From: Phytopseudomonas straminea
Lineage (GTDB): Bacteria; Pseudomonadota; Gammaproteobacteria; Pseudomonadales; Pseudomonadaceae
Assembly (NCBI RefSeq): GCF_900112645.1
Contig: NZ_FOMO01000009.1
Location: 62,001-126,000, forward strand
DNA length: 64,000 nt
Direction: 5' to 3'
Both the position numbers and the translations under genes were made by a program. Positions 34,256 to 41,881 of this stretch are shown in pieces (positions within the stretch are counted from its first letter, which is position 1; the number at the start of each line of letters is the position of its first letter). The notes under the pieces were generated by a model, which was not told where the DNA came from, did no database searches, and saw only the letters and a program-made list of their open reading frames with translations.

Positions 34256-35221
34256 ATGCGCACTGTCACCCTGCGTCGGAGTCTGGTCGCCTTGTTTGCC
34301 GCGGCCATTTACTTCGGCGCCATCACCCAAGCCCAGGCCGAGACACTGCGTATCGGTTATCAGAAGTACGGCACGCTGGTGTTGCTCAAGGCCAACGGCG
34401 CGCTGGAAAAGCGCCTGGCGGCCAAGGGCATTGACGTCAAATGGACCGAGTTCCCCGGCGGCCCGCAACTGCTCGAAGGCCTGAACGTCGGCTCGGTGGA
34501 CTTCGGCACTACCGGCGAAACGCCACCGGTATTCGCCCAGGCCGCCGGCGCCGATCTGCTCTACGTGGCCTTCGAGCCGCCAGCGCCGACCAGCGAAGCC
34601 ATCCTGGTGCCGAAAGATTCGCCGATCAAATCGGTCGCCGACCTCAAGGGCAAGAAGGTCGTGCTCAACAAGGGTTCCAACGTGCACTACCTGCTGGTGC
34701 GCGCACTGGAAGACGCCGGCCTGAAATACAGCGACATTCAGCCGGTGTACCTGCCGCCTGCCGATGCCCGCGCCGCGTTCGAGCGTGGCAGCGTCGATGC
34801 CTGGGTCATCTGGGATCCCTTCCAGGCCGCTGCCGAGCAGCAACTGCAGGCACGCACCCTGATCGACGGCAAGGGCCTGGTGAGCAACCACCAGTTCTAT
34901 CTGGCGACCCGCCCTTATGCCGAGCAGCACCCGGAAGTGATCGAAGTGCTGGTCGAGGAAATCCGCGCCATCGGCGAGTGGGTCAAGGCCAATAACGACG
35001 CGGCTACAGCCCAGGTCGCGCCGCTGCTCGGTCTGTCTGCGGACATCACCCGCCTGGCGGTGCAGCGGCAAAGCTACGGCGCGCAGCTGATCACCCCGCA
35101 GGTGGTCGAGGCCCAGCAGAAGATCGCCGACACCTTCACGGCGCTCAAGCTGATCCCCAAGAAGCTGAACATCAGCGACGTGATCTGGCATGCGCCGGCC
35201 ACCAAGGTCGCCAAGCAATAA
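34256..35221 (+). CDS. ssuA: Aliphatic sulfonate ABC transporter, periplasmic binding protein SsuA
   Basis: A 321-residue secreted binding protein with the signal peptide SLVALFAAAIYFGAITQAQA. The mature part begins ETLRIGYQKYGTLVLLKANG, then EFPGGPQLLEGLNVGSVDFGTTGETPP and DAWVIWDPFQAAAE, the SsuA/TauA pattern. It delivers alkanesulfonates to SsuC/SsuB. A perfect GC-rich hairpin lies just after its stop and could protect the ssuA part of the mRNA. Confidence 0.94.
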   Translation: MRTVTLRRSLVALFAAAIYFGAITQAQAETLRIGYQKYGTLVLLKANGALEKRLAAKGIDVKWTEFPGGPQLLEGLNVGSVDFGTTGETPPVFAQAAGADLLYVAFEPPAPTSEAILVPKDSPIKSVADLKGKKVVLNKGSNVHYLLVRALEDAGLKYSDIQPVYLPPADARAAFERGSVDAWVIWDPFQAAAEQQLQARTLIDGKGLVSNHQFYLATRPYAEQHPEVIEVLVEEIRAIGEWVKANNDAATAQVAPLLGLSADITRLAVQRQSYGAQLITPQVVEAQQKIADTFTALKLIPKKLNISDVIWHAPATKVAKQ

Positions 35222-35227
35222 ATTCTC

Positions 35228-35250
35228 GCCCCCGCCGATTGGGCGGGGGC
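35228..35250 (+). other. Intercistronic hairpin between ssuA and ssuD
   Basis: GCCCCCGCC (35228-35236) and GGCGGGGGC (35242-35250) form a perfect 9-bp stem with a 5-nt loop right after ssuA. No T-tract follows and ssuD starts 27 nt later, so an mRNA-stabilising or partial-attenuation role is more likely than full termination. Confidence 0.65.
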
Positions 35251-35276
35251 ATCGCGATTTCCAAGGAGACCACTCC

Positions 35277-36425
35277 ATGAGCCTCAACATCTTCTGGTTC
35301 CTGCCCACCCACGGCGATGGCCACTACCTCGGTACCTCGCAAGGGGCCCGCGCCGTTGACCACGGCTACCTGCAGCAGATCGCCCAGGCGGCGGATCGCC
35401 TCGGTTTCGGCGGCGTGCTGATTCCCACCGGGCGTTCCTGCGAGGATTCCTGGCTGGTTGCGGCGTCGCTGATTCCGGTGACTCAGCGGCTTAAATTCCT
35501 CGTTGCCCTGCGCCCGGGCATCATTTCGCCAACCGTGGCCGCGCGCCAGGCGGCCACGCTGGATCGTCTGTCCGGCGGCCGCGCGCTGTTCAACCTGGTG
35601 ACCGGTGGTGACCCGGATGAGCTGGCTGGCGACGGCCTCAACTTGTCCCACGCCGAACGTTACGAGGCCTCCGTCGAATTCACCCGCATCTGGCGCCGCG
35701 TGCTGGAAGGCGAAGTGGTCGATTACGACGGCAAACACATTCAGGTGAAGGGCGCCAAGTTGCTCTATCCACCCGTCCAGCAACCGCGCCCGCCGCTGTA
35801 TTTCGGCGGCTCCTCGGAGGCTGCGCAGGATCTCGCTGCCGAGCAGGTCGAGCTGTACCTGACCTGGGGCGAACCGCCAGCCGCGGTGGCCGAGAAGATC
35901 GCTGCGGTACGCAAAAAGGCTGCGGCCCAGGGGCGCGAAGTGCGCTTTGGCATTCGCCTTCACGTGATCGTGCGGGAAACCAACGAAGAGGCCTGGAAGG
36001 CTGCCGACAAGCTGATCGCCCATGTCGACGACGACACCATCGCCCGCGCCCAGGCCTCCCTGGCGCGCTTCGACTCGGTCGGCCAGCAGCGCATGGCCGC
36101 CCTGCACGGTGGAAGCAAGGACAACTTGGAAGTGTCGCCAAACCTCTGGGCCGGCGTTGGTCTGGTGCGTGGCGGTGCCGGTACCGCACTGGTCGGTGAC
36201 GGCCCGACGGTCGCCGAACGGGTCAAGGAATACGCCGCGCTGGGCATCGATACCTTCATCTTCTCCGGTTATCCACACCTCGAAGAATCCTATCGCGTTG
36301 CCGAGTTGCTGTTCCCCCATCTGGAGGTGAACCGCCCGGCGCTGCCGGAAGGCGCCAACTACGTGAGCCCGTTCGGTGAAATGGTCGCCAACGACATTCT
36401 GCCCAAGGCGGCTTCGGCCAGTTGA
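35277..36425 (+). CDS. ssuD: FMNH2-dependent alkanesulfonate monooxygenase SsuD
   Basis: A 382-residue bacterial luciferase-like monooxygenase that cleaves alkanesulfonates to aldehyde and sulfite using FMNH2 from SsuE. It opens LNIFWFLPTHGDGHYLG; the family's RSCEDSWLVAASLIPVT, FNLVTGGDPDE and YFGGSSEAAQDLAAE are visible. The ATG follows AAGGAGA. The length matches E. coli SsuD (381). It is framed by hairpins on both sides within the operon. Confidence 0.96.
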   Translation: MSLNIFWFLPTHGDGHYLGTSQGARAVDHGYLQQIAQAADRLGFGGVLIPTGRSCEDSWLVAASLIPVTQRLKFLVALRPGIISPTVAARQAATLDRLSGGRALFNLVTGGDPDELAGDGLNLSHAERYEASVEFTRIWRRVLEGEVVDYDGKHIQVKGAKLLYPPVQQPRPPLYFGGSSEAAQDLAAEQVELYLTWGEPPAAVAEKIAAVRKKAAAQGREVRFGIRLHVIVRETNEEAWKAADKLIAHVDDDTIARAQASLARFDSVGQQRMAALHGGSKDNLEVSPNLWAGVGLVRGGAGTALVGDGPTVAERVKEYAALGIDTFIFSGYPHLEESYRVAELLFPHLEVNRPALPEGANYVSPFGEMVANDILPKAASAS

Positions 36426-36430
36426 GACAC

Positions 36431-36451
36431 GGCCGGGCCGGATGCCCGGCC
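36431..36451 (+). other. Intercistronic hairpin between ssuD and ssuC
   Basis: GGCCGGGC (36431-36438) and GCCCGGCC (36444-36451) form a perfect 8-bp stem with a 5-nt loop, directly after ssuD and 23 nt before ssuC. It has no T-tract. Confidence 0.62.
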
Positions 36452-36474
36452 CCGCGATGATTTCGAGGTACGCA

Positions 36475-37266
36475 ATGAGCAAAACATCTTCTAGCAGCTT
36501 GGCCCTGCGCCTGGCGCCCTGGGCACTACCGGTGGCGCTGCTGGTCGCCTGGCAGGGCTCGGTGGCCCTGGGGCTGTTATCCACACGCATTTTGCCGGCG
36601 CCGAGCGCGGTGTTCGAAGCCGGCTGGCAGCTGTTGTCCAGCGGCGAAATCTGGACCCACCTGGCGATCAGCGGCTGGCGCGCCGGTGTCGGTTTCGCCA
36701 TTGGCGGCGGCATCGGCCTGGCGCTGGGTTTCATCACCGGCCTGTCGACCTGGGGCGAACGGCTGATCGACAGCTCGGTGCAGATGATCCGCAACGTGCC
36801 GCACCTGGCGCTGATTCCTCTGGTGATCCTGTGGTTCGGCATCGACGAGAGCGCGAAGATTTTCCTGGTCGCCCTCGGCACCCTGTTCCCGATTTACCTG
36901 AACACCTACCACGGCATCCGCAACGTCGACCCAGCGCTGGTGGAAATGGCGCGCAGCTATGGCCTGTCCGGCTTCGCGCTGTTCCGTCAGGTGATCCTGC
37001 CCGGCGCGCTGCCGTCGATTCTGGTCGGTGTGCGTTTCGCTCTCGGCCTGATGTGGCTGACCCTGATCGTCGCTGAGACCATTTCCGCCAGCAGCGGTAT
37101 CGGTTACCTGGCGATGAACGCCCGCGAATTCCTGCAGACCGACGTGGTGGTGCTGGCCATTCTGCTCTACGCCGTGCTCGGCAAGCTGGCCGACGTCGCT
37201 GCACGCGGCCTCGAACGTGCCTGGTTGCGCTGGCACCCGGCTTATCAGGGAGCGGCTGCGAAATGA
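36475..37266 (+). CDS. ssuC: Aliphatic sulfonate ABC transporter permease SsuC
   Basis: A 263-residue inner-membrane permease with about six hydrophobic helices. The EAA loop that contacts the ATPase reads EMARSYGLSGFALFRQVILPGALPSILVG. The start ATG at 36475 follows GAGGTACGCA; an open frame extends upstream without a site. Its stop overlaps the ssuB start (ATGA). Confidence 0.94.
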   Translation: MSKTSSSSLALRLAPWALPVALLVAWQGSVALGLLSTRILPAPSAVFEAGWQLLSSGEIWTHLAISGWRAGVGFAIGGGIGLALGFITGLSTWGERLIDSSVQMIRNVPHLALIPLVILWFGIDESAKIFLVALGTLFPIYLNTYHGIRNVDPALVEMARSYGLSGFALFRQVILPGALPSILVGVRFALGLMWLTLIVAETISASSGIGYLAMNAREFLQTDVVVLAILLYAVLGKLADVAARGLERAWLRWHPAYQGAAAK

Positions 37267-38075
37267 ATGCGCCACTGAATGCTTTACACAACCTCAAGCG
37301 AGGCACGCCGCTGACCATTCGCGGCATCCAGAAATCCTTCGGTGAGCGCCAGGTGCTCAGGGATATCGACTTGCGTATCCCATCCGGTCAGTTCGTCGCC
37401 GTGGTCGGTCGCAGTGGTTGCGGCAAGAGTACCTTGCTGCGTCTGCTCGCCGGGCTCGACGCGCCCACGGGCGGTGAACTGCTGGCCGGCAACGGGCCGT
37501 TGGCAGCGACCCGCGATGATACCCGACTGATGTTCCAGGAGGCGCGGCTGCTGCCCTGGAAGCGGGTGATCGACAACGTCGGCCTCGGTCTCACGGGTGA
37601 CTGGCGGCCCAAGGCTCAGCAGGTGCTCGAAGCAGTGGGCCTGGCCGATCGTGCCAACGAGTGGCCGGCGTCCCTGTCCGGTGGCCAGAAACAACGTGTC
37701 GCCCTGGCCCGCGCGCTGATCCACGAGCCGCGCCTGCTGTTGCTCGATGAACCTCTCGGCGCCCTGGATGCGCTGACCCGTATCGAGATGCAGCAACTGA
37801 TCGAAAGCCTGTGGCAGCAGCACGGCTTCACCGTGTTGCTGGTCACCCACGATGTCAGCGAGGCGGTAGCCACCGCGGACCGGGTGATCCTCATCGAGGA
37901 CGGCGAGATCGGCCTCGACATCGAAGTGAATCTGCCACGCCCACGCAACCGCGGCTCCGCTCACTTGGCGGCCCTGGAAGCCGACGTGCTCAACCGCGTG
38001 CTGCAGATACCGGCGCTGCCTGCCGAACCCGACCCGGTTTCACCCCTGCCGACCCAGCTGCGCTGGGCGCTCTAA
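37263..38075 (+). CDS. ssuB: Aliphatic sulfonate ABC transporter ATPase SsuB
   Basis: A 270-residue ABC ATPase. Walker A is GRSGCGKSTLLRLLAG, the Q-loop MFQEARLLPWK, the signature LSGGQKQRVALARAL, Walker B LLLLDEPLGALD, and the switch His lies in LLVTHDVSEAV. It energises SsuC. It is translationally coupled to ssuC by a four-base overlap. Confidence 0.95.
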   Translation: MNAPLNALHNLKRGTPLTIRGIQKSFGERQVLRDIDLRIPSGQFVAVVGRSGCGKSTLLRLLAGLDAPTGGELLAGNGPLAATRDDTRLMFQEARLLPWKRVIDNVGLGLTGDWRPKAQQVLEAVGLADRANEWPASLSGGQKQRVALARALIHEPRLLLLDEPLGALDALTRIEMQQLIESLWQQHGFTVLLVTHDVSEAVATADRVILIEDGEIGLDIEVNLPRPRNRGSAHLAALEADVLNRVLQIPALPAEPDPVSPLPTQLRWAL

Positions 38076-38126
38076 CCCTGACTTGAAGCCCGTTGTGGGC
38101 ACTTCACGACCCCTGGAGATTCAGCC

Positions 38127-38342
38127 ATGACCATCAAAGCCATCAACGTTCGCAACCAGTTCAAAGGCACCATCAAGGAAATCGTCGAAGGCGACGTGCT
38201 GTCGGAAATCGACGTGCAGACCGCCGCCGGCATCGTCACCTCGGTGATCACCACCCGTTCCGTGCGCGAGCTGGAACTGGGGGTGGGCAGCGAAGTGATC
38301 GCCTTCGTGAAGTCCACCGAAGTGTCGATCGCCAAGCTCTGA
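38127..38342 (+). CDS. ssuF: TOBE-domain molbindin-like protein SsuF
   Basis: A 71-residue single TOBE domain (ARNQFKGTI-like NVRNQFKGTIKEIVEG, then VTSVITTRSVRELELGVGSEVIAFVKSTEV). It resembles small molybdate-binding proteins, and the equivalent gene ends the P. putida ssu operon, where it is needed for sulfonate use. The ATG has GGAG 8-10 nt before it. The ligand is uncertain. Confidence 0.86.
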   Translation: MTIKAINVRNQFKGTIKEIVEGDVLSEIDVQTAAGIVTSVITTRSVRELELGVGSEVIAFVKSTEVSIAKL

Positions 38343-38369
38343 TTGCTGACGCGCCTTACGAAACGATTT

Positions 38370-38392
38370 GTGGGAGCGGGCCATGCCCGCGA
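38370..38392. repeat. REP element after ssuF
   Basis: GTGGGAGCGGGC, CAT, GCCCGCGA; identical over 29 bases to the copy starting at 23402. The core stem GCGGGC/GCCCGC is at 38376-38390. A degraded inverted partner (CCGCGCTTCCAC) follows to about 38419. Confidence 0.82.
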
Positions 38393-38445
38393 AAAATCCT
38401 GCCCACTCCGCGCTTCCACAAGCTGACTGCGAATGGACCGCGCAT

Positions 38446-38472
38446 TAAAAAGGCCGGCATAAATGCCGGCCT
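38446..38472 (-). terminator. Rho-independent terminator of the Smp/YtjB-like gene
   Basis: AGGCCGGCAT (38451-38460) and ATGCCGGCCT (38463-38472) form a perfect 10-bp stem with a two-base loop. On the minus strand it is followed by TTTTTAAT, the correct layout to end the gene at 38496. In the plus direction only TTCCTC follows. Confidence 0.85.
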
Positions 38473-38495
38473 TCCTCATCTCTACTGCCGAATCC

Positions 38496-40022
38496 CTACC
38501 GCTCTTCGCGCAGCTTGGCCATCTGTCGTTCCAGCAGTGCCGGATACGGATCGAGCAGGCGCTCGACGCAGCTGGCGCCTTCGGGGCTGGCGATGGCGCG
38601 GATGCGTGCGCGCTGGCGCAGGGTGGCGTCTTCGCCGACGCGGCGCTCGACCAGCAGCAGGTTGCGGCTGTGCTGCGACAGCGCCAGGGCATCTTGGGCG
38701 GTTTCGCTGAGCAGCAGGTCGCCCTGACTCAGGCCCTGCAGGCCTTCGCCCAGGGTCAGGCCCAGTTGCAGGTGCAGGGTGATGCCGCTGTCGGCCACCT
38801 CGATCTGCAGGGCGTGGCCAAGGGCGCGCAGCAGTTCGCCGCAGCAAATGGCATGGGTCAGGTAATCGTTCCCGTTGGCCTCGTGATGGAACAGCATCAG
38901 GCTGCTGCCATCGTTGAGGGTGTGCAGCTCGGCCTTGTAGAGCGTCGCCACCTTATCCAGGCAGCCGCGATAGCTTTCCAGCAGTTCCATCAGGCGCGAA
39001 CGCGGCAGGCGACGCAGCTGCTCTTGGGCGCCCAGTTGCACGGCCAGCACAGCGCTTTTTCGCGGTGCCTTCGGCGCACTCACGGCCGGGCTGTCTTCGT
39101 CGTCATAGAGGTCGGCGAAGGCATCGTCGTCGTGCTCGTCACGGCGGCGGCTTGGCGGGTCGTAGTCGTCATCGCTGTCAAAGCGGCTGTCGCGCAGGTC
39201 ACGCATCGCGAAGCTCGGGGCAGGGCGCTCGTCACGCTGATTGCGGTCGTCCTCGTGCTCGTCGTCGAGGAAGTCCTCGCCCAGCTCATCCAGGTCGTCG
39301 AATTCCGGCTCGGGCTCAGGTTCCGGCTTCTCCGGCGCCAGGCGCGCCTGTAGCTGGCGCGCCAGGTCGCCGATCTCGTCCTGGCGGTTGCCACCTGGGG
39401 CATAGTCGTCCGGGTCACGTAGCCACACGCGCATCTGCATCAATGGTGTGGAAATCTGCCGGCCCAGACGCAGGCTAAGCGACAGGGTCAAGGCCAGCAA
39501 AATCAGGCTAAGAATGCCCATGCTCTGCAGGCTGATGGTCATCGGCTGCTCGAACTGCTGCATGTCCAGGCTGATGCGCAGCTGTCCGGCCATTACCTCC
39601 TGGAAGGTGATCGGCGTCGAATACAGGCCTTCGGTTTCACCCAGCATGTTCTTGCTCGGCCGGGTGCCGGCTTCGGCGAGGATGCGGTTGTCCACGCTGT
39701 AGATGGCTGCGTGGGCCACCAGCGGGTTCTTCACCAGGTTATTGAGCAGCACGTTGAGGCTGAGGATGTCGTTGGACACCAGCAGCTCGGTGGCCGAAGC
39801 GGCCGTCTGGGTGGTCAGGCTGCTGCCCAGCGCTTCGGCCTGCTGCTGCATGGCCTGCTTGAACTGCATGCCGATCACCCAGGCATAGATCACCAGCGCC
39901 ATGGCCACCAGCAGCAGGCTGTGGCTGACGATGCGCAATGCCAGCGGCACGCGACGTTGGCGCAGTGCACGGAAGAGCAGGAGGAAGAAGTTGTCGGGCT
40001 TTACGGGGGCGGGCCGGTTCAC
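38496..40022 (-). CDS. Smp/YtjB-family membrane protein adjacent to serB
   Basis: A 508-residue membrane protein of the SMP_2/YtjB family (PF10144), which is divergent from serB in E. coli too. An N-terminal basic stretch and a membrane helix (about residues 33-52) are followed by a periplasmic loop (IYSVDNRILAEAG) and a second helix (about 165-185), then a HAMP-like segment. From about 210 to 330 comes a very acidic, disordered-looking region with runs of E/P/D and an RRRDEHDDDAFADLYDDEDS segment. The C-terminal 180 residues look like a degenerate cyclase-like or hemolysin-annotated fold. The start is GTG at 40022. A terminator lies after the stop. The function is unsettled. Confidence 0.72.
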   Translation of the reverse strand: MNRPAPVKPDNFFLLLFRALRQRRVPLALRIVSHSLLLVAMALVIYAWVIGMQFKQAMQQQAEALGSSLTTQTAASATELLVSNDILSLNVLLNNLVKNPLVAHAAIYSVDNRILAEAGTRPSKNMLGETEGLYSTPITFQEVMAGQLRISLDMQQFEQPMTISLQSMGILSLILLALTLSLSLRLGRQISTPLMQMRVWLRDPDDYAPGGNRQDEIGDLARQLQARLAPEKPEPEPEPEFDDLDELGEDFLDDEHEDDRNQRDERPAPSFAMRDLRDSRFDSDDDYDPPSRRRDEHDDDAFADLYDDEDSPAVSAPKAPRKSAVLAVQLGAQEQLRRLPRSRLMELLESYRGCLDKVATLYKAELHTLNDGSSLMLFHHEANGNDYLTHAICCGELLRALGHALQIEVADSGITLHLQLGLTLGEGLQGLSQGDLLLSETAQDALALSQHSRNLLLVERRVGEDATLRQRARIRAIASPEGASCVERLLDPYPALLERQMAKLREER

Positions 40023-40201
40023 AGAGCTCGGCTCTCGTTGACTGGAAGTGGCGCGCAGTATAGCGAGCGGCCCGCACAGGGCAAAGCGCCGCGCGTGCCG
40101 GCAGAGGCCTGAAATGGTTAGAATGTGCGTTTTTTCACCGGCCCTGCTGCACATTGCCGTTCGGCAGACCGTTCATAGTCCTGCGAGCCCCGGAGTACGC
40201 C

Positions 40202-41401
40202 TTGCGCCCAATCGTCCTGATCAACGTTACCGGTGAAGATCGGCCCGACCTCACGGCTGCTGTTACCGGCGTGCTGGCCCAGGCTGGCGTTACCGTTATC
40301 GATATCGCCCAGTCCGCCGTGCACGGTGTCTCGTCGCTGAGCATCCTGGTGGAAGTGGCTGATGCTGCGGCGCTGAACGAGGCCGTGCTGGCCGCGGCCC
40401 AGACGCTGGGTCAGCAGGTGCATTTCACGGAGCTCGATGCCGCCGACTATCGGCGTTGGGTCGAGGGGCAGGGCAGCCAGCGCCATATCGTCACCCTGCT
40501 GAGCCGTCAGGTCAGCGCCGCGCAGCTGCAGCGCGTCACCGCGCTGAGCGCCGAGCAGGGCCTGCGTATCGAGCGTATCGAGCGCCTGTCCCTGCCAGTA
40601 GTACCGGGCGCCCAGCCGGGCAACGCCTGCATCGAGTTCTCCCTGTGTGGCGAGCCGAGTGATGCCGCGGCACTGCGTACCGAGTTCCTGCGCGCGGCTG
40701 ACGAACTGAACATGGACATCGCCTTCCAGGCCGATTCGCTGCAGCGCCGTCACCGCCGCCTGGCGGTGTTCGACATGGACTCGACGCTGATCGAGGCCGA
40801 GGTGATCGACGAGCTGGCCAAGGCCGCCGGCATCGGCGACAAGGTCTCGGCCATCACCGAGCGGGCCATGCGCGGCGAGCTGGATTTCCGCGCCAGCTTC
40901 AAGGAGCGCCTGGCGCTGCTCAAGGGCCTGGATGTCGGCGTGCTGGACGAGATCGGTGCCTCGCTGCGCCTGACCGAGGGCGCCGAGCGGCTGTTCGCTG
41001 AGCTCAAGCGCCTGGGCTACAAGACCGCCATCCTGTCCGGCGGCTTCACCTACTTCGCCAAGCAGCTGCAGGCCAAGCTGGGTATCGACTACGTATTCGC
41101 CAATGAGCTGGCGGTGGTCGACGGTAAGGTCACCGGCGTCGCCGTCGAGCCGATCGTTGACGCCCAGCGCAAGGCTGATCTGCTCCGTGAGCTGGCGCAG
41201 AAGGAAGGCCTGCAGCTGGAGCAGACCATCGCCGTGGGCGATGGTGCCAACGACCTGCCGATGCTGGCCATCGCTGGCCTGGGTGTGGCCTTCCGCGCCA
41301 AACCGCTGGTCAAGCAATCGGCCAAGCAGGCGATCTCGACCCTTGGGTTGGATGGCGTTTTGTATCTGCTGGGTGTGCACGAGCGCGATCTGCAGCGCTA
41401 A
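40202..41401 (+). CDS. serB: Phosphoserine phosphatase SerB
   Basis: A 399-residue enzyme for the last step of serine synthesis. Two N-terminal ACT domains (IVLINVTGEDRPDLTAAVTGVL, then HIVTLLSRQVSAAQLQRVTAL) precede a HAD phosphatase with nucleophile motif VFDMDSTLIEAE, then LSGGFTYFAKQL and VGDGANDLPML. The TTG at 40202 has GGAG six bases upstream and gives the usual N-terminus; no ATG is suitable. It diverges from the Smp/YtjB gene across 179 bp. Together with sdaA/sstT earlier in the window, both serine synthesis and breakdown are represented. Confidence 0.95.
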   Translation: MRPIVLINVTGEDRPDLTAAVTGVLAQAGVTVIDIAQSAVHGVSSLSILVEVADAAALNEAVLAAAQTLGQQVHFTELDAADYRRWVEGQGSQRHIVTLLSRQVSAAQLQRVTALSAEQGLRIERIERLSLPVVPGAQPGNACIEFSLCGEPSDAAALRTEFLRAADELNMDIAFQADSLQRRHRRLAVFDMDSTLIEAEVIDELAKAAGIGDKVSAITERAMRGELDFRASFKERLALLKGLDVGVLDEIGASLRLTEGAERLFAELKRLGYKTAILSGGFTYFAKQLQAKLGIDYVFANELAVVDGKVTGVAVEPIVDAQRKADLLRELAQKEGLQLEQTIAVGDGANDLPMLAIAGLGVAFRAKPLVKQSAKQAISTLGLDGVLYLLGVHERDLQR

Positions 41402-41557
41402 GAACCTTTCACGATCTTTGTGCGAATAAAGCGGCAACTACAAGGCCAGAGCAGCCGCTCGCCACTTTGGCTCTTTAATGTTTTTCCTGCACGGCAATAA
41501 CAGGCGACACCAATCGCCCCTTCAGGAGGCCGAATGGAATCGTTGTGCTGGGGACGA

Positions 41558-41740
41558 GCCGCATGGATGCGGCGAGAGGCCTGATGGGCATGGATGGCCC
41601 TTCCAGGCCGGCCCCGGAACGACGATGAAATGAGGGAACCCCAGCGAAGCTGGGACCGGATGTCGGGGCTAGACCTTTTGGTTACTTTTGGCGGGGCCGG
41701 CCATCCGGGCAATGCCAAAAGAAACCCGCTCGTCAGAGCG
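41558..41740. repeat. Chain of five stem-loops, candidate repeat or structured RNA
   Basis: The stems in order are: GCCGCAT/ATGCGGC (41558-41573); GGCCTG/CAGGCC (41578-41609) with an inner GGGC/GCCC; CCCAGC/GCTGGG (41640-41654); GGTTACTTTTGGC pairing with GCCAAAAGAAACC, one mismatch (41680-41726); and CGCTC/GAGCG (41727-41740). The density of perfect stems is well above the surroundings. The TTTTGGTTACTTTTGG motif recalls a dispersed pseudomonad repeat, but copy number could not be checked. Confidence 0.55.
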
Positions 41741-41784
41741 GAGCCGAGCTTACAGGCAATACGGTAATGCTGGCGGACTCATTC

Positions 41785-41839
41785 TGGGAGCGGGCGGGGA
41801 CGACCCCCGTGATTTTTTCGCGGGCATGGCCCGCTCCCA
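41785..41839. repeat. REPIN upstream of the fimX 3' end
   Basis: TGGGAGCGGGC (41785-41795) and GCCCGCTCCCA (41829-41839) form perfect 11-bp ends of two head-to-head REP units. The right unit reads as the standard REP on the minus strand, CAT loop included. Confidence 0.85.
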
Positions 41840-41881
41840 CAGGTAATCACCAGGCGCGGGGCAGCCGTGCTGCTCCGCCGA

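Larger units (their letters stand above)
41402..41881. other. 480-bp structured gap between serB and fimX
   Basis: No gene is supported. The first 40 bases share 26 of 30 positions with sequence near 23340-23369. A chain of five hairpins (41558-41740) and a REPIN (41785-41839) follow. A 106-codon frame on the minus strand (41398-41718) runs through the hairpins and is judged spurious. Confidence 0.55.

Noticed and set aside
40023..40201. Sigma-70 promoter for serB at about 40096-40124
   Set aside because: A TAGAAT -10 is present but the -35 (TGCCGG) is too poor to claim.
41398..41718. 106-codon minus-strand frame between serB and fimX
   Set aside because: It runs through a chain of perfect hairpins and has no ribosome site or domain; the DNA pattern is better explained as a structured repeat.
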